Assembly (NCBI RefSeq): GCF_003002815.1
Contig: NZ_PVTF01000013.1
Location: forward strand, 248,001-312,000
Direction of reading: 5' to 3'
DNA length: 64,000 bases
Source: Umezawaea tangerina
GTDB lineage: Bacteria > Actinomycetota > Actinomycetes > Mycobacteriales > Pseudonocardiaceae
The position numbers and the translations under genes are program-made. The notes below the pieces were generated by a model that saw only the letters and a list, made by a program, of their open reading frames with translations, had not been told where the DNA came from and did not search any database. Every line of letters starts with the position of its first letter. The first letter of the stretch is position 1. Positions 15,294-24,013 of the stretch are shown here, piece after piece.

Positions 15294-18203
15294 GTGCAGT
15301 TCCGGATACTCGGCCCGATCGAGGTGCACGACGACAGCGGAGCCGCGGTCCCGTCCCTGCCCCCCAAGGCCAGCCGGATCCTCGCCGTGCTCGCCCTCGA
15401 CTGCGGCAAGGTCGTCCCGGTGGACCGGCTCATCGACCTCGTCTGGGGCGAGGAGCCGCCGCCGCAGGCGCGGAAGTCCCTCCAGGTGCACATCTCGACG
15501 CTGCGCCGCGCCGGTGTCCCGGTCGAGCACCGCACCGCGGGCTACCGCCTCGACGCCGACCCGGACCACGTCGACGCGCACGTGTTCCGCTCCCTGACCG
15601 CGCGGGCGGGGGAGATCGCCGACCCGGCGGAGCGCCGGGTGGTGCTGGGGGAGGCGCTGGCGCTGTGGCGGGGCGCCCCGGTGACCGGGATCGAGCGGCT
15701 GGCCGGTCCGCTGGAGGCCCAGCGCCTCGCGGCCGTGGAGGAGGCCGCCGACGCGGACCTGGCGCTCGGGCGGCACGCCGAGGTCGTCGACCTGCTGGCG
15801 GACCTCGTGGAGGAGCACCCGCTCGCCGAACGCCTGCGCGTCCGCCTGATGCGCGCGCTGGCGGGCGCGGGCAGGCGCACCGAGGCCATGCGGGTCTTCC
15901 ACGACACGCGTCGCCTCCTCGTGGACGAGCTGGGCGTGGAACCCGGACCGCAGCTGCAACAGCTCTACCGGGCCGTCCTCGACGGCGCCGAGCCGGAACC
16001 GGTGCGCCGCAACTACCTGCCGCGCGACGTCGGAGACTTCACCGGCCGGGCCGAGGAGCTGGCCCGGCTGACCGAGGGCGAACCGCACGGCGTGTGGTGG
16101 ATCGAGGGTGCCGCGGGCGTCGGCAAGAGCGCGTTCGCCGTGCACGCCGCCCACCGGCTGGCCGCGCGCTACCCGGACGGCCAGCTGTTCGTCGACCTGC
16201 ACGCCCTCCCACCCGTTCCCGGTGCGGCGCTGGACGTCCTGCTGCGCGCGCTGGACGTGCCCACCGTCCGGATCCCGACCCAGCTCGACGAGCGCGCCGC
16301 CCTGTGGCGGGCGCAGCTGACCGGTCGGCGGGTGCTGATCGTGCTCGACGGCGTCGCGGGCGTCTCGCAGGTCCGGCAGCTCCTGCCCGGCGCTCCCGGC
16401 TGCCTCACGCTGGTCACCAGCCGCAACCGCCCGGTCGACCGCCAGGTGCAGCGGCTGGCGCTGGACGTGCTGACCCCGCAGGAGGCCGTCGCGCTGCTCA
16501 CCGGCATCCTCGGTGACGACAGGGTGGCCGAGGACCCGGAGGCGGCGCTGGAGGTCGCCCGGCTGTGCGGCCACCTGCCGCTGGCCGTGCGGATCACCGG
16601 CGCGCGCCTGGCGGGTCGACCGCACTGGCCCGTCTCCCGGTTGGTGAGCAGGCTGAGGGACGAACGGGGGCGGCTCGACGAGCTGGTCGCCGACGACCTC
16701 GCGGTGCGCAGCAGCCTGGAGCTGACGCTGCGCGCGCTGGACGGGCCCGCCCGTCGCGCGTACCGGGCGTTCGGCTTCCTCGACCACCCCGAGCTGCCCG
16801 CCGGACTGGCGCCCGCGCTGCTCGGCTTACCGGAGGACGCCGCCGAGGACGTCCTGGACCGGCTGGTGGACGCGCGGCTGCTCGACGTCACCGGACGGCA
16901 CCGCTACCGGATGCACGACCTCGTCCGCATCCACGCCCGCGAGCTCGCCGAGGCCGAGGACGACGTCACCGACCGCTTCGCCGCGTTCCACCGCGTGCTC
17001 GTCGAGTGCCAGGCCAAGGTCGACGGGTGCGTCGAACGGCTGATGCCCGTGGTGCCGCGGATGCAGGACTTCCTTGGCGAGCTGCACGACCACCCCGTGC
17101 CGCGCGCCGAGCGGGACGCCTGGTTCGCGGTCGAGGAACCGCTGCTGATCAAGGTCGTCGAACGGGCCGCCGAGCTCGGGTTCGCCGCGCAGGCCTGCGA
17201 CCTCGCCGAGGCGCTGGTGTTCGCCTGGTTCGGGCTGCGCAACCGCTACGACGGCTGGGAGCGCACGCACCGCGCGGCGCTGGACGCCGTGGTCGCGGTG
17301 GGGGACCGCCGTCGCGAGGCGGTGCTGCGGTGCAGCCTCGGCCAGCTGTACTTCAAGCGCGACGAGTTCGCCGAGGCGGGTCGCTGGTTCGCCGACGCGG
17401 GCGCGCTGTTCGTCCGGCTCGGCGACCGCCGCGGCGAGGCGGTCGCGCTCAACGGCGCGGGCATGGTCGCCCGCGAGCAGGCCAGGTACGGCCCCGCGCT
17501 GGCCTCGCTGCACCGCGCGCGGACGCTGCTCGCCGAGCTGGGCGACGCCGAGGGCGCGGCCCACTCGCTCTACGGGATCGGCTCGGTGCAACGCGAGCTC
17601 GGCCGCGACGCCCAGGCCCTCCAGACCCTGCGCGCGGCCGAGGAGGTCTACCGCTCGGTGGGCAGCGCCCGCGGCGAGGCGCTGGCCGTGCGCGGCATCG
17701 GGCTCGTGCACCGCGCCCGCGACGAGCACCTCGAGGCGGAGGACCACTTCCGCCGCGCCCACGACATCGTGCTGGCCCTGGAGGACCCGCTGATGGGCTG
17801 CTACACCGCCCAGTCGCTGGCGAAGGTCTGGCTGCGCACCGGCCGGTTCGCCGAAGCGGCCCTGCTGCTGGTCTCCGCACTGGAGAACTGCCGCGAGCTC
17901 GGCGACCGCTTCGGCCTCGCCCTGCTCCGCCGCACCCTGGGCGAGCTGCACCTCGCGGCGGGCGAGCTCGACCTCGCCGAGGTCCTGCTGGGCGCCGCCC
18001 TCACCACGTGGGACGACCTGGAGCTGCCCGCCTGGCGCGCCCGCACCCTGCGCGACCTCGGCGCCGTGCACGCGGGCCGCGGGGACGACGACAGCGCCGC
18101 CCGCTGCTGGAGCGAGGCGGCGCTGCTGTTCGCCGAGCTGGGGTCGCGGGAGGCGGGCGAACCGATCTCCCGGACCCGGTCGGACTGCTCGGTCAGTCCT
18201 TGA
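15294..18203 (+). CDS. large SARP-type regulator (AfsR-like: OmpR HTH, BTAD, NB-ARC, TPR)
   Basis: This 969-residue regulator is built like AfsR. It has an N-terminal OmpR-like winged helix (RILGPIEVHDD through LRRAGVPVEHRTAGYRLD), a bacterial transcriptional activation domain (~95-245, with ELGVEPGPQLQQLYRAV), a STAND/NB-ARC ATPase with Walker A GAAGVGKS (residues 272-279), and C-terminal TPR-like helical repeats (~660-960). Such proteins activate secondary-metabolite or developmental genes and integrate signals by ATP-driven oligomerisation. GTG at 15294 with GGAGGGGG upstream was preferred over an ATG at 15153. Its 3' end overlaps the convergent NlpC-like gene by 11 bp. A second member lies at 26015. 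Confidence 0.92.
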   Translation: MQFRILGPIEVHDDSGAAVPSLPPKASRILAVLALDCGKVVPVDRLIDLVWGEEPPPQARKSLQVHISTLRRAGVPVEHRTAGYRLDADPDHVDAHVFRSLTARAGEIADPAERRVVLGEALALWRGAPVTGIERLAGPLEAQRLAAVEEAADADLALGRHAEVVDLLADLVEEHPLAERLRVRLMRALAGAGRRTEAMRVFHDTRRLLVDELGVEPGPQLQQLYRAVLDGAEPEPVRRNYLPRDVGDFTGRAEELARLTEGEPHGVWWIEGAAGVGKSAFAVHAAHRLAARYPDGQLFVDLHALPPVPGAALDVLLRALDVPTVRIPTQLDERAALWRAQLTGRRVLIVLDGVAGVSQVRQLLPGAPGCLTLVTSRNRPVDRQVQRLALDVLTPQEAVALLTGILGDDRVAEDPEAALEVARLCGHLPLAVRITGARLAGRPHWPVSRLVSRLRDERGRLDELVADDLAVRSSLELTLRALDGPARRAYRAFGFLDHPELPAGLAPALLGLPEDAAEDVLDRLVDARLLDVTGRHRYRMHDLVRIHARELAEAEDDVTDRFAAFHRVLVECQAKVDGCVERLMPVVPRMQDFLGELHDHPVPRAERDAWFAVEEPLLIKVVERAAELGFAAQACDLAEALVFAWFGLRNRYDGWERTHRAALDAVVAVGDRRREAVLRCSLGQLYFKRDEFAEAGRWFADAGALFVRLGDRRGEAVALNGAGMVAREQARYGPALASLHRARTLLAELGDAEGAAHSLYGIGSVQRELGRDAQALQTLRAAEEVYRSVGSARGEALAVRGIGLVHRARDEHLEAEDHFRRAHDIVLALEDPLMGCYTAQSLAKVWLRTGRFAEAALLLVSALENCRELGDRFGLALLRRTLGELHLAAGELDLAEVLLGAALTTWDDLELPAWRARTLRDLGAVHAGRGDDDSAARCWSEAALLFAELGSREAGEPISRTRSDCSVSP

Positions 18204-18804
18204 TCTTCTTGTACTTCCACGGCACGTAGCCACCGGACTTGAGCGACGAGACGGACACCGTCTCGTGGTCCATGTCCGTCGCCGTGCTGCCCTCCTCGTA
18301 GATCCACATCGACGTCTTCGCCGAACTGGTCCACTTCTCGAACAGCTTCACGTGGTGACCGGCCCGCAGCACCATGTCACCCGGCTTCAGACTCGCCCAG
18401 CCGATCTTCGTGGCGATGTCGTCGAGGGTGCTCGTGTTGCGGCTGCTGGTGATCTTCCACGTCATGGACACGAACCCGGAGCAGTCCGTCCGGTACTTCT
18501 TGCCCTTGTCGACGTCCCACGCGTACTTGCTCTGGCTGTACGGAACCTTCCGGTTCCACCAGTCCTTCGCCCGCGCCAGGACCTCCGCGCGGGTGATGGT
18601 GCCGCCGTAGCTCGCGGCCTTCGCCGCGGCACTGTTGTCCTCCGCGTCCTGGACGCCCTCCGGCGCGTCGAGGATCACCGAGGAGTCGACCGACTCGGCC
18701 GTCACGGGCGCCGCGGAGGCCGGAGCCACCACCACACCCGAGAAGAGACCGAACACGAGTGCGGTCGCCGGCACCAGCGCCGCAGCCGCGTTTCGAATCC
18801 GCAT
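18193..18804 (-). CDS. secreted NlpC/P60-like cysteine hydrolase
   Basis: This secreted protein (203 residues) has a signal peptide (ALVPATALVFGLFSGVVVAPASA, cleavage near residue 32). The cysteine-peptidase-like domain begins around TRAEVLARAKDWWNRKVPYS. The catalytic Cys is in TDCSGFVSMTW, and a downstream His in PGDMVLRAGHHVKLFEKW fits the NlpC/P60 or amidase-like dyad. It is likely an endopeptidase or amidase acting on peptidoglycan, or a secreted hydrolase in competition. ATG at 18804 precedes a typical n-region (MRIRN). The gene is convergent with and overlaps the SARP gene by 11 bp. Upstream, 222 bp without a gene separates it from the next start. Confidence 0.8.
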   Translation of the reverse strand: MRIRNAAAALVPATALVFGLFSGVVVAPASAAPVTAESVDSSVILDAPEGVQDAEDNSAAAKAASYGGTITRAEVLARAKDWWNRKVPYSQSKYAWDVDKGKKYRTDCSGFVSMTWKITSSRNTSTLDDIATKIGWASLKPGDMVLRAGHHVKLFEKWTSSAKTSMWIYEEGSTATDMDHETVSVSSLKSGGYVPWKYKKIKD

Positions 18805-19026
18805 CTAAGCCTTCTCCCTGCCCCAGTCGGATTGGACGGGCCAACCGTGACGGGCACCGCTGAAGATCCGCCTAAGAACGGGTAACCACCCAGGTCCAAC
18901 ACCACTTCGCCGCCCCAGCCCGACCAGTCCACACGATGGTGTGACAACACGAGTGGCCTCCCGACAAGCCGGGTAGTCCTGGTTCGAGGTGTCCACAAGG
19001 GACACCGTCGAGGAGGATTCGGGCTC

Positions 19027-19224
19027 ATGGGTATCGGCGACAAGTTCGACGCGCTCAAGGACAAGGCCAAGGACGCTCTCGGCGAACACGGCGACAAGGC
19101 CGACCAGGGCATCGACAAGGCGGGCGACTTCGTCGACAGCAAGACCGACGGCAAGTACTCCGAGCACGTCGACCAGGGCCAGGAGAAGGCCAAGGAAGGC
19201 CTGGACCGCTTCAGCCAGCGCTAA
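19027..19224 (+). CDS. MT0933-like small antitoxin-type protein
   Basis: This is a 65-residue, highly charged, Lys/Asp-rich helical protein (MGIGDKFDALKDKAKDALGE, then DKADQGIDKAGDFVDSKTDG and HVDQGQEKAKEGLDRFSQ). It reads like the Rv0909/MT0933 antitoxin-like family and is also reminiscent of CsbD stress proteins. GAGGAGG lies about 10 nt before the ATG. The expected toxin (a START/polyketide-cyclase-like protein in mycobacteria) is not adjacent, so toxin-antitoxin function here is doubtful. A general stress or DNA/membrane-associated role is equally possible. A hairpin directly follows. Confidence 0.75.
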   Translation: MGIGDKFDALKDKAKDALGEHGDKADQGIDKAGDFVDSKTDGKYSEHVDQGQEKAKEGLDRFSQR

Positions 19225-19236
19225 CCCCACAGACCC

Positions 19237-19269
19237 GGAGGCCTCTCCCCGCGACCGGGAGAGGCCTCC
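19237..19269 (+). terminator. hairpin after the MT0933-like gene
   Basis: A perfect 13 bp stem GGAGGCCTCTCCC with a 7 nt loop begins 12 bp after the stop codon. There is no T-run. Confidence 0.7.
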
Positions 19270-19379
19270 GCCATGTCCAGACAAAACACCAAGCAGCAAA
19301 GCCAATGGCAACCCGACTGCCCAACCACACTGAAACCAACAGACAAACGACCGACCGCCACAGAACCGAGCGCAATGAC

Positions 19380-19428
19380 CAACCACAACGAAACCGAGCA
19401 AACAGCTCAACCACAACGAAACCGAGCA
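19380..19428 (+). repeat. 21 bp direct repeat, 28 bp period
   Basis: Two exact copies of CAACCACAACGAAACCGAGCA at 19380-19400 and 19408-19428 are separated by 7 bp. The sequence is unusually A-rich for this genome. Confidence 0.7.
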
Positions 19429-19441
19429 CGCTCGTCCGCCC

Positions 19442-19562
19442 GTGCGGCCGACTTGACTTGGGGTTTTTGGGCTTAGACTTGCGGCGGCGGGCAGGCTCTA
19501 CCACCTGCCCTTTTTCGCCCGACGAAGCCCAAAAAAGGGGCCCCAAGTCAAGTCGGCCGCAC
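19442..19562. repeat. 121 bp element with 22 bp perfect terminal inverted repeats
   Basis: The arms 19442-19463 (beginning GTGCGGCCGACTTGACTT) and 19541-19562 are exact reverse complements. Pairing continues inward (TTTTTGGGCTT at 19464-19474 with AAGCCCAAAAA) after a small bulge, giving an almost continuous ~33 bp stem. A nested hairpin with a T-run lies in the centre (19489-19515). Short size, inverted termini and no coding capacity fit a miniature inverted-repeat element or a compound terminator. Confidence 0.75.
19489..19515 (+). terminator. classic rho-independent terminator
   Basis: The GGGCAGG / CCTGCCC stem with an 8 nt loop is followed at once by TTTTT. A textbook T-run terminator is rare in such a GC-rich genome. 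It sits at the centre of the larger inverted repeat. Confidence 0.75.
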
Positions 19563-19828
19563 CCGAAGTCCCCTGTAGCGATACCAACGCCAGGGGACAA
19601 CCAGACCCATCCCCTGAACGCCCCATTGTCACCCCCAACCCCACCCCCTACCGTGACCACTACATCCCAACCCTGGCGGCGCCTACCGGCGGCTCACCCC
19701 CCCCGGTGGCCAGAGTGCGGGACCCCCTTCGGGGTTCGCGCGCTGCCCGCCGAACGCTCCTCCCGGCCCTCGCGCACCCCACCGCAGCCGGGCCCGCCCT
19801 GCCGGGCCCGTCGAGGAAGGAGCCGACC

Positions 19829-20875
19829 ATGCCCGGTTGGACATCGAAACTCCTGGTCGCAGCCCTAGCCCTGATGATCACCACGCCGCCGGCCTCCGCC
19901 GAGCAAGCCTTCGCCGACACCTGCGCCGTCAAGTCCAAGCCCACCGGCAAGGTCCTCCAGGGCTACTGGGAGAACTGGGACGGCTCCTCCAACGGCGTCC
20001 ACCCGCCGTTCGGCTGGACCCCCATCACCGACTCCCGCATCCGCGACCACGGCTACAACGTCCTCAACGCCGCGTTCCCCGTCATCCGCTCCGACGGCAC
20101 CGTCCTGTGGGAGGACGGCATGGACGCGTCCGTCAAGGTCGCCACCCCGGCGGAGATGTGCGCCGCCAAGGCCGCGGGCCAGACCGTCCTGATGTCGATC
20201 GGCGGTGCCACCGCGGGCATCGACCTCAACTCCACCGCGGTGGCCGACAAGTTCGTCGCCACCATCGTGCCGATCCTCAAGAAGTACAACTTCGACGGCA
20301 TCGACATCGACATCGAGACCGGCCTGGTCGGCAGCGGCAGCATCACCACGCTGTCGACGTCCCAGGCGAACCTCGTCCGCATCATCGACGGCGTCCTCGC
20401 CAGGATGCCGTCGAACTTCGGCCTGACAATGGCGCCGGAGACGGCGTACGTGACCGGTGGCAGCGTCGCCTACGGCTCGATCTGGGGCGCGTACCTGCCG
20501 ATCGTCAAGAAGTACGCCGACAACGGCAGGCTGTGGTGGCTCAACATGCAGTACTACAACGGAAGCATGTACGGCTGCTCCGGCGACTCCTACTCCGCGG
20601 GCACCGTGCAGGGCTTCACCGCGCAGACCACCTGCCTCAACACCGGACTGGTCGTGCAGGGCACCACGATCCGGGTGCCCTGCGACAAGCAGGTCCCCGG
20701 CCTGCCCGCCCAGCCCGGCGCCGGTGGCGGCTACATGTCCACCAGCCTGGTCGCGCAGGCGTGGAACAACACCTGCGGCCGCGGCCTGAAGGGCCTGATG
20801 ACCTGGTCGGTGAACTGGGACGGGTCGAAGGGCTGGACGTTCGGCGACAACGCGAAGGCGTTGCAGGGACGCTAG
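19829..20875 (+). CDS. secreted GH18 chitinase
   Basis: This secreted family-18 glycoside hydrolase (348 residues) cleaves chitin. The signal peptide SKLLVAALALMITTPPASA ends near residue 25. The catalytic domain opens with GKVLQGYWENWD. The family motif DGIDIDIE has its acid/base Glu at residue 163, and the closing strand is LMTWSVNWD. No carbohydrate-binding module is attached, so this is a short single-domain enzyme. ATG at 19829 has AGGAAGGAG upstream. It is the first gene of a run of polysaccharide hydrolases and is monocistronic, followed by a strong hairpin. Chitin points to fungi or arthropods as the target. Confidence 0.93.
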   Translation: MPGWTSKLLVAALALMITTPPASAEQAFADTCAVKSKPTGKVLQGYWENWDGSSNGVHPPFGWTPITDSRIRDHGYNVLNAAFPVIRSDGTVLWEDGMDASVKVATPAEMCAAKAAGQTVLMSIGGATAGIDLNSTAVADKFVATIVPILKKYNFDGIDIDIETGLVGSGSITTLSTSQANLVRIIDGVLARMPSNFGLTMAPETAYVTGGSVAYGSIWGAYLPIVKKYADNGRLWWLNMQYYNGSMYGCSGDSYSAGTVQGFTAQTTCLNTGLVVQGTTIRVPCDKQVPGLPAQPGAGGGYMSTSLVAQAWNNTCGRGLKGLMTWSVNWDGSKGWTFGDNAKALQGR

Positions 20876-20885
20876 CCGACGAGCA

Positions 20886-20923
20886 CGCCGTGGACGCGGG
20901 CCCCTCCGCCCGCGTCCACGGCG
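20886..20923 (+). terminator. hairpin after the chitinase gene
   Basis: A perfect 16 bp stem CGCCGTGGACGCGGGC with a 6 nt loop begins 10 bp after the stop codon. Confidence 0.75.
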
Positions 20924-21196
20924 TCCCCCGGAGCTCGGACAAGCCGAGGACCTGCGGGGACGCTGAATTTACATCGTTGGCACAACGTTGTAAAAACGCT
21001 ACGATCGCCTTGCCCGTCTCCGACGTGGACAGGGGGCTCAGCTGACGACGCTCATGAGCCCCGTGGATCCCCTCCTCAACGACGTCCCCGCCAACGACGT
21101 CCCTGCCGCCGCGCGTGACTCCGCCGCCGCGACCGCGTCGAGGACCCGTCCGTTCGACACCTCAGGCCGCACCCACCCTGCACCGGGAGCACAGCC
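20924..21196. other. regulatory region of the GH127-GH76 operon
   Basis: This 273 bp stretch holds no gene. It contains the LacI-type inverted repeat at 20968-20994 in a short AT-rich island that is probably the promoter, then a ~170 bp leader. Confidence 0.5.
20968..20994. promoter_or_regulatory. LacI-type operator upstream of GH127-GH76
   Basis: Arms TTTACATCGTTG (20968-20979) and CAACGTTGTAAA (20983-20994) pair at 11 of 12 positions around a 3 bp spacer. The island is strikingly AT-rich. It differs from both the TGAAACGTTTCA and the GAGAGCGCTC sites, which suggests a separate LacI-family regulator. Confidence 0.6.
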
Positions 21197-24013
21197 ATGT
21201 CGATTCCCCGCCGAACGTTCATCAAGGGCGGTCTGCTGACCGCAAGCGGAGCGCTCATCGCCGAGCGAACCGCGCCCACCGCGCTCGCGGCGACCGCCCG
21301 CTACCCCGTCAACCGCGCCCCGCTGGCCCCGTCCGCCTACCTCCGCCTCCCTCCCGGCGCGGTCGAGCCCAGGGGCTGGATCGCCACCCAGCTCGACCGC
21401 CAGCTCGCCGGTCTCAACGGCCGCTACCAGGAGGTGTCGCACTTCCTCCGGTTCGGCGAGACCGGCTGGACGCGGTCGGACCTCGACGGCTGGGAGGAGG
21501 TGCCCTACTGGCTGCGCGGCTACGGCGACCTCGGGTACGTCACCCGCGACGCCCGCGTGCTGGCCGACACCGAGCGCTGGATCAACGCGGTGATCGCCAC
21601 CCAGGCCTCGGACGGCTACTTCGGGCCGTCGCGGCTGCGCACCGCGCTCCAGGGGCACGCGGACCTCTGGCCGCACATGCCGATGCTGCACGCCCTGCGC
21701 TCGTGGGCGGAGTTCCGCGAGGACACCCGCGTGGACACCCTGCTCACCCGCTACTTCCGGTTCATGGCCGCCCAGCCCGACGGCGTGTTCTCCGACGGCT
21801 GGGGCGCGACCCGCTGGGGCGACACGCTCGACGTCGTCTTCTGGCTCTACAACCGCACGGGCGACCCGGCGCTGGTCGACCTGGCCCGCCGCATCCACCA
21901 GCGCTCGGCGAACTGGGTCGACCGGATCGCGAGCCTGCACAACGTGAACTTCGCCCAGGGCTTCCGCGAGCCCGCGCAGTTCTGGCTGCTGTCCGGGGAC
22001 GCCGCGCACCGGGCGTCCAGCTACCACACCTACGACACGATCATGGGCTCGTACGGCCAGTTCCCCGGCGGCGGCTTCGCGGGCGACGAGGAGGCGCGGC
22101 CGGGGTACGGCGACCCGCGGCAGGGCTTCGAGACGTGCGGGGTCGTGGAGTTCATGGCCAGCCACGAGCTGCTGACCAGGACCACCGGCGACCCGGTGTG
22201 GGCCGACCGCACCGAGGAGCTCGCGTTCAACATGCTGCCCGCCTCGCTCGACCCGCAGGGCAAGGTCACGCACTACGTGACCAGCGCCAACGGCGTGCAG
22301 CTCGACAACGGCGGCAAGAAGCGGCGGCAGTTCCGCAACGACTTCGCCATGGGCGCCTTCGTGCCGGGTGTAGACAACTACCGCTGCTGCCCGCACAACT
22401 ACGGCCAGGGCTGGCCCTACTTCGTCGAGGAGATGTGGCTGGCCACCCCGGACGGCGGTCTGGCCGCCGCGCTGCACGGCCCGTCGAAGGTCACCGCCAA
22501 GGTCGGCGACGGCACCGCGGTCACGGTCGTGTCGGAGACCGGCTACCCCTTCGCCGACACCATCACCTTCACCGTGACCACGCCGAAGGCGCTCGCCTTC
22601 CCGTTCGCCGTGCGGATCCCCGGCTGGTGCCCGAACCCGTCGCTCACCGTCAACGGCGCCGCGGTCGCGGTGGCGGGCGGTCCCCGGTTCGCCGTGGTGG
22701 ACCGGACGTGGGCCAACGGTGACAAGGTCGTCCTGCGGCTGCCGATGGCCCCGCGCACGAGGGTGTGGACCCGCAACCACAACGCGGTGTCGGTCGACCT
22801 GGGCGCGCTCACGTTCTCGCTGCGCGTGGACGAGCGCTGGAACCGCTACGGCGGCACAGCGGACTGGCCAGAGTACGAGGTGAAACCGGGATCGGCGTGG
22901 AACGTCGGCCTGACGCCGAACCAGCAGTTCACCGTGTCCGCCGGCGGCAACGTCGCCGACCCGTTCACCCTGGCCAACGCGCCACTGCGGATCACCGCGA
23001 AGGTGCGCGACATCCCGGACTGGGAGGTCGACAGCGAGAACGTCGTCGGCACCCTGTCCGACGGGCCGGTGTCGACCACCGGTGCCGAGCGGACCGCCGA
23101 GCTGGTCCCGATGGGGGCGGCGCGGCTGCGGGTCACCGCGTTCCCGCAGACCGGCGGCACCAGGACGTGGGGCACGCCGGGCGTGCTCGTCCGGGTGCAG
23201 AACAAGAACAGCGCCAAGGTGCTCGGCGTGGACGGCGCGTCGACGGCGGACTCGGCCAGGATCGTGCAGTTCGCCGACAACGCCGCCGCCGACCACCTCT
23301 GGCGGATCGTCGACCTGGGCAACGGCAGGGTGAAGGTGCGCAACGAGCGGTCCGGCAAGGTGCTGGGCGTGGACACGATGTCCACGGCCAACTCCGCGCA
23401 GGTCGTCCAGTTCGCGGACAACGGCACGGCCGACCACCGGTGGACGCTGGTGGACAACGGCGACGGCTGGTTCCGGCTGCGCAACGTCAACTCCGGCAAG
23501 GTGCTCGGGGTCGACGCGATGTCGACCGCCGACGGGGCGCGGGTCGTGCAGTACGACGACAACGGCTCCGCCGACCACCTGTGGCGGATCATCCCCGACG
23601 GCACCGTCCGCATCCGCAACCTCAACTCCACCAGGGTGCTGGGCGTCGACCAGATGTCCACAGCGGACTCCGCGCGGGTGGTGCAGTTCGACGACAACGG
23701 GTCCGCCGACCACGACTGGCAGTTCGTCCCGGACGCCAACGGCTACTTCCGGATCCGCAACGCCCACTCCGGCAAGGTCCTCGGTGTGGACCAGATGTCC
23801 ACGGCCAACTCCGCGCGGGTCGTCCAGTTCGCCGACAACGGCACGGCCGACCACCTGTGGCGGCTGCGCGCGGACACCGACGACCTGTGGCGGGTCCAGA
23901 ACGCCAACAGCGGCAAGGTCCTCGGCGTCGACGGCATGTCCTACGACAACTCCGCCCAGGTCGTCCAGTTCGACGACAGCGGCACCGCGGACCACCTGTG
24001 GAGGCTCTCGTGA
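21197..24013 (+). CDS. secreted GH127-type beta-L-arabinofuranosidase with ricin-type lectin repeats
   Basis: This 938-residue exported enzyme has a Tat signal (PRRTFIKGG, residues 4-12). The GH127/DUF1680 catalytic domain (~40-660) shows the zinc-site set expected from characterised GH127 enzymes: FETC (E312, C314) and RCCPHN (C397, C398). The C-terminus (~664-938) is six tandem ~46-residue units built on GKVLGVDxMSTxxSARVVQF and ADHLWR, a ricin-B-like lectin array. The family removes beta-L-arabinofuranose, though DUF1680 includes other activities. The start of the next gene overlaps its stop (GTGA), so it forms an operon with GH76. An operator lies 200 bp upstream. Confidence 0.88.
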   Translation: MSIPRRTFIKGGLLTASGALIAERTAPTALAATARYPVNRAPLAPSAYLRLPPGAVEPRGWIATQLDRQLAGLNGRYQEVSHFLRFGETGWTRSDLDGWEEVPYWLRGYGDLGYVTRDARVLADTERWINAVIATQASDGYFGPSRLRTALQGHADLWPHMPMLHALRSWAEFREDTRVDTLLTRYFRFMAAQPDGVFSDGWGATRWGDTLDVVFWLYNRTGDPALVDLARRIHQRSANWVDRIASLHNVNFAQGFREPAQFWLLSGDAAHRASSYHTYDTIMGSYGQFPGGGFAGDEEARPGYGDPRQGFETCGVVEFMASHELLTRTTGDPVWADRTEELAFNMLPASLDPQGKVTHYVTSANGVQLDNGGKKRRQFRNDFAMGAFVPGVDNYRCCPHNYGQGWPYFVEEMWLATPDGGLAAALHGPSKVTAKVGDGTAVTVVSETGYPFADTITFTVTTPKALAFPFAVRIPGWCPNPSLTVNGAAVAVAGGPRFAVVDRTWANGDKVVLRLPMAPRTRVWTRNHNAVSVDLGALTFSLRVDERWNRYGGTADWPEYEVKPGSAWNVGLTPNQQFTVSAGGNVADPFTLANAPLRITAKVRDIPDWEVDSENVVGTLSDGPVSTTGAERTAELVPMGAARLRVTAFPQTGGTRTWGTPGVLVRVQNKNSAKVLGVDGASTADSARIVQFADNAAADHLWRIVDLGNGRVKVRNERSGKVLGVDTMSTANSAQVVQFADNGTADHRWTLVDNGDGWFRLRNVNSGKVLGVDAMSTADGARVVQYDDNGSADHLWRIIPDGTVRIRNLNSTRVLGVDQMSTADSARVVQFDDNGSADHDWQFVPDANGYFRIRNAHSGKVLGVDQMSTANSARVVQFADNGTADHLWRLRADTDDLWRVQNANSGKVLGVDGMSYDNSAQVVQFDDSGTADHLWRLS
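23188..24009 (+). repeat. six in-frame ~138 bp lectin repeats
   Basis: Six tandem copies of a ~46-codon unit sit within the GH127 gene, each with VLGVD near the front and ADHLWR (or ADHRW, ADHDW) at the end. Adjacent copies are very similar at DNA level. Such arrays can expand or contract by recombination. Confidence 0.8.

Larger units (their letters stand above)
19270..19828. other. 560 bp gene-free region upstream of the chitinase
   Basis: No gene is supported. The first 170 bp are A/C-rich with few G and contain a 21 bp direct repeat (19380-19400 and 19408-19428, unit CAACCACAACGAAACCGAGCA, 28 bp apart). A large inverted repeat with an internal terminator follows (19442-19562). The remaining part should hold the chitinase promoter; no operator was recognised in it. 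Confidence 0.55.

Noticed and set aside
19027-19224. Toxin-antitoxin locus
   Set aside because: Only the small antitoxin-like protein is present; no toxin gene adjoins it.
18805-19660. Hydrophobic frames on the minus strand upstream of the antitoxin and chitinase genes
   Set aside because: They run through terminator hairpins and the inverted-repeat element and overlap the well-supported small gene at 19027.
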